Source of the DNA: Gamarada debralockiae
Taxonomy: Eukaryota > Ascomycota > Leotiomycetes > Helotiales > Hyphodiscaceae
Assembly: GCA_002803225.1 (NCBI GenBank)
Contig: NXFV01001591.1
Coordinates: forward strand, 1 to 43,792
Direction: 5' to 3'
Length of the DNA stretch: 43,792 nucleotides
Made by a program: the position numbers and the translations under genes. Positions 21,914-31,844 of this stretch are shown one piece after another. Within the stretch, counting starts at the first letter, position 1, and the number at the start of each line of letters is the position of its first letter. The notes beneath the pieces are model-generated. The model ran no database searches, was not told where the DNA came from, and saw nothing but the letters and a program-made list of their open reading frames with translations.

Positions 21914-23339
21914 TTACTTCATCTGCACATAATTGCTGGGGAAGATGCCGGTTCGTGTGCCGATTATGCCCGTCCTGGACATATGTTAGAGACAAAAAAA
22001 GGAGTTGGGAGAGGAGAACTCACCACCAGTCATTGGTACTATCAGTCTTCTTCGTAACCGTGATAATATCACCCTTCTTAAACCCCAGATCGCCAGGCTG
22101 ATCTGCATCGAATGTGAACAGCGCCACCGCTTCATTACTCCTCAAGCTCCCCGTCTTACTCTGGAACATCGGTTTGGGAGCTGCAGGTCTCCCAGGTCCA
22201 ACCTTTCCCGTGCCAGTAGGGCTCGTAGGCGTATCCGAGTAGACGTAATCATCGTCGAACCCACTTCCAGCTCGTGCACGACCCGAACCGAAGGTATTGA
22301 CCCTCGAAGTACTTCCTGTTGGCGTGCGGTCATAGATGTCGTCTGCCCATGTACTCGCGCGCTTCGGCTTATCGCTGTACACGTAGTCGGACCCATTCCC
22401 GTAATTATTGATGCTGCCGGTTCGATCTCTCCTCACCCCCTCCCCAAACGCACTTCCTCTCCTTCCCTCCCAAACCACATCATCATGCTTATCGTCATAA
22501 ACCGGGATGTCGTTGTATATCGCATCATCCGAAGCCCTCACACCCATAAAGACCCTCGAATTCAGAACATTCATAAGCGGCCCAGCAGCAGGCGGCGGCC
22601 TAACCGCTCCTTCCAACAGCTGACGCGCAGTAAAGCGCTGCCCATATAATTTCTCATTTGCATCTCTCCGCTCAATAATGGCTGATCCCTCCAAACTCAC
22701 ACCAGCAAAGAGACCCTTCGTCTTCGAGTACGAAAAGATGCCCGCTACGCCCTTCAGACTCGCTGCTCCTGCTGCCTCAGCATTCCTCCCTACAGGTCCA
22801 GCGGCGATAGATACGTTGCCCCCAAGCGTTATAGATCCTTGTTGGGAGAAAGTGCGTACGGCCGCGGTGTCATTCAGGATGAATACGAAATCCGTGAGCT
22901 CGAAACCGATCTGTCCGCCAAAGCCGGCGCCGCCTGTGCCGATTGCTGAGGGAGCACTCCAGGTGCCGTCTGCGAGTCTTGCGACGACGATTCCGTTACC
23001 ATATCGTGCGGAGCCGAGGAATCCGGCTTTGATTACTGTCAGGATCGCAAGTCCCTTTACGTCCGGTTAGTTGCTTTTCTGAATAGGTAGTGGATGGATG
23101 CCTGGAGTTTGATATGGGGAGGAAGGGGATGTACCTTTGCGTTCGCGAGAATCTGCGGAGGTATGATCTTGTCTGGTCCAAAGGCTTGTCGGGGGTCAAC
23201 GAAGGAGGTGAGAATCTGTCCACACTTCCTGCACTCCGCTGGTGGGGTGTCAGCCTTTTGTCCGGTAAGAGGTTGGGAGCTCGAGCGAGCGGGAGAACTT
23301 ACAGGCCATAGAAGACGGCAGCGGATTGTGGATCCCCAT
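21914..23339 (-). CDS. YSC84: Ysc84/SH3YL1-family protein (410 aa)
   Basis: Exons 23339-23303, 23238-23135, 23054-22024 and 21974-21914 give 410 aa. The N-terminal SYLF/Ysc84 domain (about 1-220) opens MGIHNPLPSS and contains FVDPRQAFGPDKIIPPQIL, GLAILTVIKAGFLGSARYG and FVFILNDTAAVRTF. A low-complexity Tyr/Asp/Gly-rich linker with repeated DDDYVYSDTP and GSDYVYSDKP follows. The C-terminus is an SH3 domain with ALFTFDADQPGDLGFKKGD and DWWTGIIGTRTGIFPSNYV, split by the last intron. In yeast the family binds Las17/WASP and F-actin at endocytic patches and the SYLF domain binds phosphoinositides. The 37-nt first exon is set by matching conserved residues across the intron. The gene is divergent from SFT1 (654 bp apart), and a CTTCTG hexamer run lies just upstream near 23366-23390. 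Confidence 0.92.
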
Positions 23340-23993
23340 TGGCATCTAGTTACCTCACTTCAGAGGATTTCTTCTGCTTCTGCTTCTGTTTCTGAGAAAT
23401 GCGCTGATCTAAGCGCTGTGCGTGCAGAGTAGATATAGTGGGGTGTCGAGGCGGCCGGGAAAGTGCTGTCGATGCCGAGGCTATTCGCAGATCTGTGGTG
23501 AATCCGACTTGCCCCTAGAATGCTACGAAGATGTATAATAACAATCCTAAGTCGTGGTATCGTGATCTAAGCTCCGAAGGCAAAGGTGTGAATGTTCACA
23601 CACGTTGAAAGGCTCCATGGGGCGCCTGCTGACATTTTATGACGTCCCCGCAAGCCGAACGAGTGTGGCTGAGTTCCCACCACCACGCGGACAACCTCAC
23701 CAGAACGCTGACACTGGTGACAATATTTCCATTTGCCATCCCAAGCTGAACTGCTCCTCCACAAGAGACGCAATACACCCCTAAAACACTACAAACCTTA
23801 ATTCGCACCCCGCGATCTCTAGTCGGCAAGAAGGAGTTGCGCAGGGGTCTCAGCCCGAACAAAGAGTCCTTCCAATTCGAAACATCCAAGCCGCAGAAGC
23901 CGCCGCGAACATCCTCTCGACATCACATAGATCATTGCGCCAAGTTCTCCGAGCCGCACCAAGAGTACGATTGATCGCTCATAGCTGTTCAAC

Positions 23994-24361
23994 ATGTCAG
24001 AAGCATATGAGAGAGAGCGCCAGAACAACTCGCGGCTCTCTGAGCTGTCCGCGAAGGTCACGGCGTTAAGGGGCGTCACGGTGGATATTTATGATAATGC
24101 GAGGGCGCAGGATGTCATTGACAATACGGTACGCGCCCCTTCTTACCTTTGCCCCTTATTCCTTTAAGTGAGAAAGGCCAGAGCTGACAGATCGATCTCC
24201 AGAACGATACATTCTCCTCAATGAGCACCTCCCTAAAGGGATCCGCTGGACGGCTAGGAAGAATGGCAGCGTCAGGGAACAAAGTCGCGATATTCAAGCT
24301 GGCGGGGATGATAATTGGGACTGTACTGGTTCTGTGGTTTTTATGGGGGCTTTTCGTTTGA
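23994..24361 (+). CDS. SFT1: Sft1/Bet1-type Qc-SNARE (97 aa)
   Basis: Two exons, 23994-24128 and 24203-24361, joined by a 74-nt intron, encode 97 aa, the same length as yeast Sft1 as I remember it. The SNARE motif runs from NNSRLSELSAKVTALRGVT through IYDNARAQDVIDNT to FSSMSTSLKGSAGRLGRM, followed by a C-terminal anchor, FKLAGMIIGTVLVLWFLWGL. It is a tail-anchored SNARE acting in retrograde transport within the Golgi (Sft1) or ER-Golgi transport (Bet1); length and the GSAGRLGRM juxtamembrane block favour Sft1. An alternative 3' splice site 12 nt earlier (AG at 24189-24190) would add four in-frame residues, IDLQ; the downstream site better fits the family. The gene is tail-to-tail with the ArfGAP gene. 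Confidence 0.88.
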
Positions 24362-24636
24362 AAATGGAGTACTCAGGGGTCCAGACCGGCTGGTCAGGAG
24401 GCAAGAGACATAGAGGGGGTGAAAGAGAGTGAAGGATACTGTATTGCAAAGATCACATACTGCAGCATAGCAATGGCGTCAAGGGGAATAGCGAATCGAC
24501 TCAAGCAGGCAATCGATTTGGCAATTTTTGTATATTCTGATGGGTATACAGTATGTTTGTCAGATTTCATCTTCTGATGTGATCAAGCTGATCTAGACTG
24601 CAAGCCTTTTAGTGATTTATTTTCCCTCCCAGTCTC

Positions 24637-26396
24637 TCATTCCCAAACATTCGAAAACAGATCCTCGCTCGCTGTAAATCCGGTTGCAGGTTTAGCTTGC
24701 CCTGTACCTGCAGCTGGCGTGACTGGCGCAGCACTACTCCATCCTCCAAAGTCCTCGTCTGCGCTGACTTTCGGTGGTGCGTGGCTTGCTGGGGTAAATC
24801 CGCCTCCACCTCCGGGTACAATGCTTTGGTTCGCTAAACCTCCTGAACCCCACCCAAAATCCCCGCTGCTGGCTTGGGGAGGTGCAGGCTTGGCGATTGG
24901 AGGGCTAGTCTGAGCCGTGCTCCATGCGTCGTTCGATCCCCATGCATCAGTGTTACCCCAGCCGCTGCTCATTACCGGTGCAGCAGGCTGTGGCTTTGGT
25001 GGAGGTGCAGGTTGGGAGAGATTGAAGACGGATGATTGTGTCATAGTAGGTGAAGCAACGGTCTGCTTTGGAGGCACAACAGGAGCCGGGGAGGAGAAGT
25101 CGAATAAGTCGGCCATTCCTGAGCTATTTGTTGCATTGGATAGGGGAGCTGGTGACATTCCAGGAGCTGAGTCGAAGGCACCAAAGCCACTGGAAGAGCT
25201 AAATCCTCGAGATGGTTGTGATGGAGCAGCGGCAGGCTTCTGAACAGGCTTTGCGTCGAAAAAGCTGCCTCCACTCAGAGGTGGGGATGAGACTTGAGAT
25301 TGTGTAGACCGGTGACTCGAAACATTGCCTAAGCCTGCGAAGGCTGATTGTTTGGGTTGTGCTTGGGGAGGTGGTGAGGTAGCGTTGGAGAAGCTCAGGC
25401 TGCTGAAAGCATCGTTCATGCCTCCAAAGGATGCTTGTCTTGGTGAGTGTTGCTGCTGAAGCGGGGGAGATTGCATTCCACCAAATGATCCTTGAGATGC
25501 ATGAGAAGGTTGCTGTTGTGCTTGCTGTCGAGGAGTAGATGCGTAGAGGGATAAGATCGATTGTTTCAAGTCCGGTCGTGATTGAGCGCCTGTTGTAGCT
25601 GCTGCGCTCGTTGGTCGATTTGGGGGAGGTGCCGCGTCGCCAAAGAAGTCCAATCCTAGTAGAGAGTCCGCGGGCTTGGTCTGCTTTGGAGGAGCGGGTT
25701 CGGCCTTTGGTGGAGGTCTGGATGGGACAGGAGCTGCGGAGTTTGCTCTTGGAGGAGGCGCCATGTCGTCTGCAAATAAATCTTGCTGTGGAACTCTTCG
25801 AACTTGCGACGGGCCTGGACCGGGAGATGGATTGGACGTGGCCTTTTGCGAGGTTGATCTCTCGATATTGTGCTTCTCCTTTACCAAATTCAGTGGCATA
25901 TCGTCATCTCCCTCAGCATCCAGCGTCGAAGGATCGGGTATTGGCCCCTCCATCACCCATCTCTTTGACTCGTACTTTGTTCTGATAAAGTTCTCGATCT
26001 TTGCCTCCGAAGGGACGTGTCCGGGCGCCAGCTTTGCTTCCCAATACTTGTTCGCTCTCGAGTTTCCCCATTTCAATACGCTCTGCAGTTGTTCGTCCGT
26101 CCATGCGTCAAGATCCACCGATTTGACTCTACTGATATGTGTTCCCATGCCTCGATGTATTCCAGAGCATCTTATGCAGATGAATATACCCAAATTCCAG
26201 CTCGCCCATCTTGGGTCTGTCAATAGCTTATTGTCAGCAATCACGTCTGAGATTTCGGGAATGTTTCCTGTAGCTTACGTTTGTTCCTTTTGCAGTCCGC
26301 GCACACCTTATTCCCTTCCAACTTCAGGAGACTTTTGATAGTTTGCGTGTTCTGTGCTGCGCGGTCTGCGGCAGGATTGGGGGCTCTGCGCGACAT
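24637..26396 (-). CDS. AGE2: ArfGAP, Age2/SMAP type (565 aa)
   Basis: Exon 1 (26396-26279) and exon 2 (26216-24637) with a 62-nt intron inside the zinc finger give 565 aa. The ArfGAP domain (about 15-135) has Cys32, Cys35, Cys53 and Cys56 in CADCKRNKHPRWASWNLG..ICIRC and the catalytic arginine in SGIHRGMGTHISRVKS. The rest is a long disordered Pro/Ser/Gln-rich tail with DLF, FDAF-like and NPF-free adaptor-type motifs (DDMAPPPR, LLGLDFFGD, SDLFDFSSP) and it ends DLFSNVWE. Such proteins stimulate GTP hydrolysis on Arf at the trans-Golgi/endosome; the DLF-type motifs suggest clathrin adaptor binding, as in SMAP proteins (inference). Start 26396 is the only ATG before the domain. It is divergent from the MsrB gene, 320 bp away. 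Confidence 0.92.
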
Positions 26397-26716
26397 GATC
26401 GACCTCGAAATGTGTAATCAGGAGAACAGGGAGGTCGAGTAACGTGGCGTTGGGATTAGGATTTAATTTGGTAATTGGATGGAAATGTTGTAATCGTTCC
26501 AGAGGAGGCTCCCATTAATTGTGATGTGGAATCATTTCAACCTCAGGCACGAATTGGGATTCCATCCCTCCATGACGTTGGAGATTGGTGGGGGAAAGGC
26601 CGGAAGGATCCAATTACTGAATCTGCATGAATGATTGAGCCACCAGAAGTATTCCAAACATTCCCTTCCGTCTTCGACTTCCTTTCCCCTCTCCATCCTA
26701 TTTCCTATAAATCCTC
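26397..26716. promoter_or_regulatory. Shared 320-bp divergent promoter, ArfGAP / MsrB
   Basis: The two start codons face away from each other across 320 bp. The MsrB side is pyrimidine-rich with a TATAAA-like TTTCCTATAAATCC only about 10 bp before its ATG at 26717; this is very close for a TATA box, so transcription may start further upstream or translation may begin at a later ATG. No specific stress-response element is obvious. Confidence 0.5.
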
Positions 26717-27378
26717 ATGAAATTCCCTCCTTTCCTATCTATCATCCGCACATTCTCCACCTTCAGCAACTACAGCGCCACGACCCGATACAGAGCTCTA
26801 ACACCTTTCACCCGCCCAACGATTTACAAGTCCATGCCTACTATCCCATTCCTATCCAGCTTCTTCAGTTCCAACAGTAGCGCACCCAAGATGTCTTATC
26901 CAGTCCAGAAGAGTGACGATGAATGGCGAGCCGTTCTTTCCAGAGGTAGCTCTACCCCACCACCACTTACGTTCCGAATCCGTCCTAACAACCTGCAGAA
27001 CAATTTCGAGTTATCAGAGAGAAAGGCACCGAAGCTCCCTTCACCGGCAAATACGACAAGCACATGCCAGAGACCGGTGTCTATACCTGCGCAGCTTGCG
27101 ACGCGCCCCTTTACAAAGCAAACCACAAGTTCAAGTCAGGATGCGGATGGCCAGCGTATTTCGACAACATCCCTGGCGCGGTGACTCGCCATACCGATCG
27201 CTCATTGGGCATGGAGAGAACAGAGATCGTGTGTTCGAACTGCGGAGGCCATCTAGGACATGTGTTCAAAGGCGAAGGCTACGCAACGCCCACCGACGAG
27301 AGGCATTGTGTGAATAGCGTCAGCATGAAGTTTTCACCAGAAGATAAGGTGGTGGATGAGACGGAAAGCAAAGCCTAA
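26717..27378 (+). CDS. Methionine-R-sulfoxide reductase B (202 aa, possible dual start)
   Basis: Exons 26717-26945 and 26999-27378 (53-nt intron) encode 202 aa. The SelR/MsrB domain (about 62-190) has structural zinc ligands Cys107, Cys110 (CAAC), Cys155 and Cys158 (CSNC), the block GWPAYFDNI, GGHLGHVF, and the catalytic Cys180 in RHCVNSVS; Cys125 (SGCGWP) may be the resolving residue. It reduces the R epimer of methionine sulfoxide using thioredoxin. Residues 1-39 are Ser/Thr/Arg/Phe-rich without acids, a likely mitochondrial leader. Met40 and Met59 (MSYPVQKSDDEW, exactly at the conserved domain) could start a cytosolic form, so one gene may serve two compartments. In yeast the family member is Mxr2. 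Confidence 0.93.
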
Positions 27379-27988
27379 GAACAATGTTGTCATTGATTTT
27401 TGATTGAGGTATTTTGAAGGTCTTGGTGTTAACGGTGGAGGGGGCGCGGGAAAGCGGAGGGTTTTGATCTGGAGACCTCTGAGGGGTATGATAATGACGC
27501 GTGCGACATAAAGCAACGGAGACTTTTTAAGACGAACTGCACAACGTCTTGAGATCTACCGGCACATCTTTCAGATATCCTGCAACAGATGCCTGTGATA
27601 TCGGAAACTTTGTTTGAAATGCCAGATCACCATGTCTCAAGATGGAAGTCCCAACTGAAGGTTTGGCTCGATTTGGAAATTGATCTGCTTCGCGACCCCT
27701 CGCAATTCACAAGGTCCGAAGGAGCGAGATAACTTCACGATCTTTTCCTGGTGATACCTTCAAAGTTGCGGTGAGTTGTACAAGTATTACGTCAAGTCGA
27801 TCAGGCAAAGTAAGTTTTGCAGAATGTATCCGTTGTCTGCTTGATTCTGTGCATTATTGTTCCTCGGGTTTATATATTGCCATGATTGTAATGATTATTA
27901 CAGTGTCGGTGGAAGCTGTTATGATGGAGTATTCAAACAGTCAATTAAGCAACAATCTCATCTCTTCTAGTATTCTCATATCTCCACA
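27379..27988. other. Intergenic, MsrB 3' side and former promoter of the epimerase remnant
   Basis: No gene or repeat is recognised. A small frame at 27771-28001 is not supported by any motif. Confidence 0.4.
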
Positions 27989-29134
27989 ATGTCCTCAATA
28001 ATACCACCCAAACTGCACTGTCCTAGTGGCAGGAACCAACGGCTTCATCGCCTCTCACATCGCAGACCAGCTCCTCCAGGCTGGCTACAAAGTCAGAGGA
28101 ACCATTCGAACTCTGCAGAAAGGCGAATTTATTAGGAATCTATTCGCAGAGAAGTATGGTGAGGATAAGATAGAGATTGCAGCTGTCCCCGACATCTCAA
28201 TCGATGGAACCTCCGACGAGGCACTGAAAGGTAAGCACTCTCATTCCCTCCCCTTCCCTCGCTCCAGAATATACAGCCTATTGACAACTTCTTCCCTTAA
28301 GATGCGTATCAAGCTAGCCCATATCGAAACAATAAATTCCAAATCGCCCGACCCCTCCGCCGTCATCCCCGGCCCACTCGCATCCCTAACATCCATCATC
28401 CACTCCTCCCTCTCAGTCCCAATCCTAAAACGCTTCGTCTACACCTCCTCCTCCACCGCCCTCACACTCTCCAAACCCAACGTCCCCTCCACCATGACTC
28501 ACTCAACCTGGAACGAAGAAATCATCAAAGACGCCTGGGCACCTTCGCCTTGGAGACCTGGACATGAGTGGGCGGTGTATGCGGCTAGTAAGGCGGAGAC
28601 GGAGAAGGCGCTTTGGAGATTTAGGAGGAGAAGAGGCCTGCTTTTGGGGTCAATGCGGTACTGCCTGATACGATTTTCGGCCGATGTTGGGCCGATGTTG
28701 GATCCTGAAACTCAAGGAAATAGCACAGCTGGGTTTGTTAAGAAGATCTTGGAAGGACAGCTGGATAAGGTTAGGTCTGTGCCGCCTCGTAAGTCCCCCA
28801 ACCTCCATCTCAAATCAATACCCAACTAACAGCATGACAGAATGGTTTGCCCGCGACACAGCGGGTTTCCATGTCGCGGCTCTCAACCAACCAAACGTCG
28901 GAAACGAACGTATCTTCGCTTTCGTGCAACCCTTCAATTGGAATGATGGCCTAGCTATCTTGAGGGGATTGAGACCAGACCATGTCTTCCCTGAGGATAT
29001 AAAGGGGTTGGGAAGGGATTGAGTAAGGTTTCTACGAAGCGGGAGGAGCTTTTGTTAAGGAGGATGAGGAGGATGGGGAGGAAGGGGTGGGTGGTTTGAG
29101 GGAGAGTTTGGAGAGTGCTGTTGCTACTTCGTGA
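27989..29134 (+). pseudogene. NAD-dependent epimerase / aldehyde reductase-like pseudogene
   Basis: ATG 27989 is followed after seven codons by a one-base excess (CCCAAACTG). In the corrected frame come VLVAGTNGFIASHIADQLL (TGxxGFIA nucleotide motif) and GYKVRGTIRT. An intron near 28231-28300 leads to LKRFVYTSSSTALTL and the catalytic YAASKAETEKALWRF (YxxxK, about 28579). At about 28625 a base is missing, and at about 28680 a 10-bp tandem duplication (CCGATGTTGG) restores the frame, so the expected VNAVLPDTIFG block is read out of frame. A second intron (28789-28841) precedes VGNERIFAFVQPFNWNDGLA and a C-terminus shifted twice before the TGA at 29132-29134. The family (Gre2, dihydroflavonol reductase, GRE/ARI) reduces aldehydes and ketones with NADPH. 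At least four indels make it non-functional unless they are sequencing errors. Confidence 0.72.
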
Positions 29135-30074
29135 GGGGTTTTGGATTTAATTCGGCGTAAACCATAGCATTGAATTTTGGTTCAGGAGTGTATGAATCTA
29201 CATTTTCGCCATTTGGAAGAGAAAGGCTCACTGAAAGAAATTGGAAATTCGGAGAAGTGAGCTACTGAGAGGAAAAGCACACCAAATTGGACTATGAGGT
29301 CAATAGGAGGGAAACTATCATGATTTTCAGGCTATGACGGCTCAAAACTGTTTCCACACCCGGTATCTCGTAATGAGACCTGGATAAAGTCTCCTCGTGG
29401 TTAAACTTGTTCCGAAGTCACTGCCGTGGCAACGCCACGTTCGCCCCTTTTCTCTTAGTCAGGAACCGAGGAAGTAATCACAGCGCCACCAAGAGCGAGA
29501 AATGGGATATTGCTCTTCTGATACGCTTGGAAGCCTACCTGCATATTCGGTGAATGCTGACGGCATTGAGAATTGCACCTGCCGGTACTTCGGTCCTAGA
29601 TAACAACTTCCTCAAGGGACAGCGTGCATCACGTGATTGACACATTGCAGCAATATCTCCTCAACTATAGTTCGAGTGGGATTCAGGCTGCTTGATGGCT
29701 GTGTGTCGCTGTTTTCAATTCAATTTTACTTCAAACATCAGGACAAGTTTGATTTACAATTGTTTTTGAAATTACTTCATTTCCTCCACGCCTTTGCATT
29801 TACACTCGGGTCTTGTGAAACTCACTCTTTTCTGGAGGAGAGAGGGATGAAAACCAAAACTAAGGCATAGTTACAAGAAGAAAGCACCTGCGCCCTATCG
29901 CTGTGCATACAGGCTCAAAACAAAACCCAAACCCAAAAGCAAAGTCATCTAGGTCATCCAAATCATTCAATCATTCCATATCCCTCCATCCCTTCCCAAT
30001 TTCTTCCATGATACACAAACTCGTCGTCGCCATTGATTGTTTTTGTTAAGATATTCGTCGGTCGTGGTGATGGC
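29135..30074. other. Intergenic, nothing recognised
   Basis: A TCACGTGA E-box palindrome lies at 29630-29637. No gene is seen; the 3' UTR of the 589-aa gene lies at the right edge. Confidence 0.4.
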
Positions 30075-31844
30075 TTAGTTGTCAGCCATGACAATATCGA
30101 TGTCTTTCGACCGAGGTTCTCCCTTGATAATATCGATTTCGTGGTTGGAGAAAACCGATCGTCGAAGTGTGCGTTGATTTTCCGGTGGCGGTGCGTTCTT
30201 GACCATATTATGGAATCTCTTTAGTCGTTTCTTTCTCTCTTTTAATTCTGTTTCCCTCCGATACTTCTCCCTAATAGCCTCGATGTCGACTTTAGAGATG
30301 TCAATCCCCTTCGTGTTATTAGGTCGAGCGCAGGGTGCACTCCAGGGGGCTTCGGTACCGTGCTCGATTCGTCCATCGGTGCGGGTGATGTCGGCCTTGG
30401 TCTTGCGCATCCACATGCGCATATGAAGCGGGATAGCGGTTAGAACCTGATGCTTCTCCACTGGTCCCTTCTTTCCTTTCTCTTTGTCGTGAGCCTCCTT
30501 CGTTCGAATGAGGGAGACGATCTCAGATTTCAAGCCAACGACCTTCTCGGCCTTCTTCGTAGCCGAAACAGCCATTGAGCTGATAGTCTTGTCGTAGGAT
30601 TTCGGTTTGGGTGCTTGGACGGCCATGCGTTGACGGATTGCTTGGACTTGACTGTTGACCAAGGTGGGTTCCTTAGATTCTCTCTTGAGAGCGCGGAAGT
30701 AGTTGCAGTCGGGCGTGCGGATTTCCAGTTTGCGTGTGACGTTCATGTTACGTTCACGTTTGATTTTCTCGATAAAGCGCTCAGGGGCGAGGTCGAGTTC
30801 CTTTGGCTCTTTCTCTTCGGCGGTGACTTTCTTGGGGATGGTGACGGGATAGTAACGGGTTGAGTTGTAAAATCTGTTGTTGGACCTGAGGGCGGCGATG
30901 AGGCCCTTGTTGGAGTTTTCGGTGTCGGTCGAACACTCGTTGTCGATGTCAATGTTGTTTAAAGGTTCAATGTTGACCTTATTTTGATGTTGATATCGCT
31001 CTTCTGGGCGGAGCTTTAGGGTAAGCTTTGGTCGTTGCCAAAACATTGGTCGGAATTTGATATTGATTTTTGGAGCGGTTTGATTAGCTCGATGGATGTT
31101 AAGCTTGAGTTTGTGGACAGGCTTGGCAATTGGTTCCTCTGGAAGTTCCGGAAGGCTGAAGAGGCCTCTGAGTTTGTTCTCTTGCTCTCTTGGGAGACGA
31201 TCCTCTGGGCCAAGGTTGAACTTGATTCGAAGTCGTTTCTGGGTGATATTTTTGGTGATGCCGTTGTTTTCGGTGGTAGTTGGCGGAGCTGTTGGGCTCC
31301 TAAATCGGAGCTTGATGCCGGATGATGTTGGCTTTGGGTTGTTCAACATGATCCGGAGTTTGATGCACTTGGGCACGTGAGGTTGGACCCCTATTTTCGA
31401 AGCGAGACTAGCGTCGCTAAGCGAGGATTTGGATGTGGGTGTGGCTGTTCTCGAGAGTTGTGGCTTGGGAGCTTGCGAATTGAACTGGTAATATAACTCA
31501 AAATTGTTCCTGAGTTTGTCGTCGAGGTCCATCCAACCTATGGTGGGAGACTTGATGGCCGTTCCGATCCATTGAGTGGTATTGTCGAAATTCTCTTGGA
31601 CTTTCTTGAAGTCGTTTTGGAGTTGCTTTCCCATGGCGGCGAGGACATTGGCGGATGATTTGGTTTGCTTCCGGCCTTTATATGGTGCATGAGCCATTTG
31701 TTGGATTTGAGTGCATTCTGGATTGCTTGCGTTGCTGGAGTCCACGGTGTGTTTAGCGACGGTGCGGACTTGTCGAATAAAATAATCGGCGCCGCTGTTA
31801 TTGGCAGCCATTTTGTCGATTTTTGTGGGATTGTTGGCTACCAA
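30075..31844 (-). CDS. Hypothetical basic protein with repeated beta-like KLRF motifs (589 aa)
   Basis: A single uninterrupted exon of 590 codons from ATG 31844, unusually long without an intron for this region. The protein is Lys/Arg-rich. Residues 1-130 include QLQNDFKKVQENFDNTTQWI and a Trp-containing segment. Residues 160-280 carry six short alternating basic/hydrophobic stretches: IKLRIML, IKLRFRS, RLRIKFN, KLKLNIH, KINIKFR and KLTLKLR, separated by Pro/Thr/Asn-rich linkers. The C-terminal half has charged helical segments (PERFIEKIKRERN, IEAIREKYRRETELKERKK) and ends DIVMADN. No signal peptide or membrane segment is present. I do not recognise the family. Basic charge and acidic C-terminal end would suit nucleic-acid or chromatin binding, which is inference only. 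A second ATG at codon 12 (MAANNSG) is a possible start. Confidence 0.7.
   Translation of the reverse strand: MVANNPTKIDKMAANNSGADYFIRQVRTVAKHTVDSSNASNPECTQIQQMAHAPYKGRKQTKSSANVLAAMGKQLQNDFKKVQENFDNTTQWIGTAIKSPTIGWMDLDDKLRNNFELYYQFNSQAPKPQLSRTATPTSKSSLSDASLASKIGVQPHVPKCIKLRIMLNNPKPTSSGIKLRFRSPTAPPTTTENNGITKNITQKRLRIKFNLGPEDRLPREQENKLRGLFSLPELPEEPIAKPVHKLKLNIHRANQTAPKINIKFRPMFWQRPKLTLKLRPEERYQHQNKVNIEPLNNIDIDNECSTDTENSNKGLIAALRSNNRFYNSTRYYPVTIPKKVTAEEKEPKELDLAPERFIEKIKRERNMNVTRKLEIRTPDCNYFRALKRESKEPTLVNSQVQAIRQRMAVQAPKPKSYDKTISSMAVSATKKAEKVVGLKSEIVSLIRTKEAHDKEKGKKGPVEKHQVLTAIPLHMRMWMRKTKADITRTDGRIEHGTEAPWSAPCARPNNTKGIDISKVDIEAIREKYRRETELKERKKRLKRFHNMVKNAPPPENQRTLRRSVFSNHEIDIIKGEPRSKDIDIVMADN

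Noticed and set aside
22005..22649. 214-codon plus-strand frame over the Ysc84 gene
   Set aside because: Antisense shadow of the Ysc84 linker and SH3 exon; Arg/Ser-rich low-complexity translation.
25676..26338. 220-codon plus-strand frame within the ArfGAP gene
   Set aside because: Antisense to a clearly conserved ArfGAP exon and its intron; composition mirrors the Pro/Ser-rich tail.
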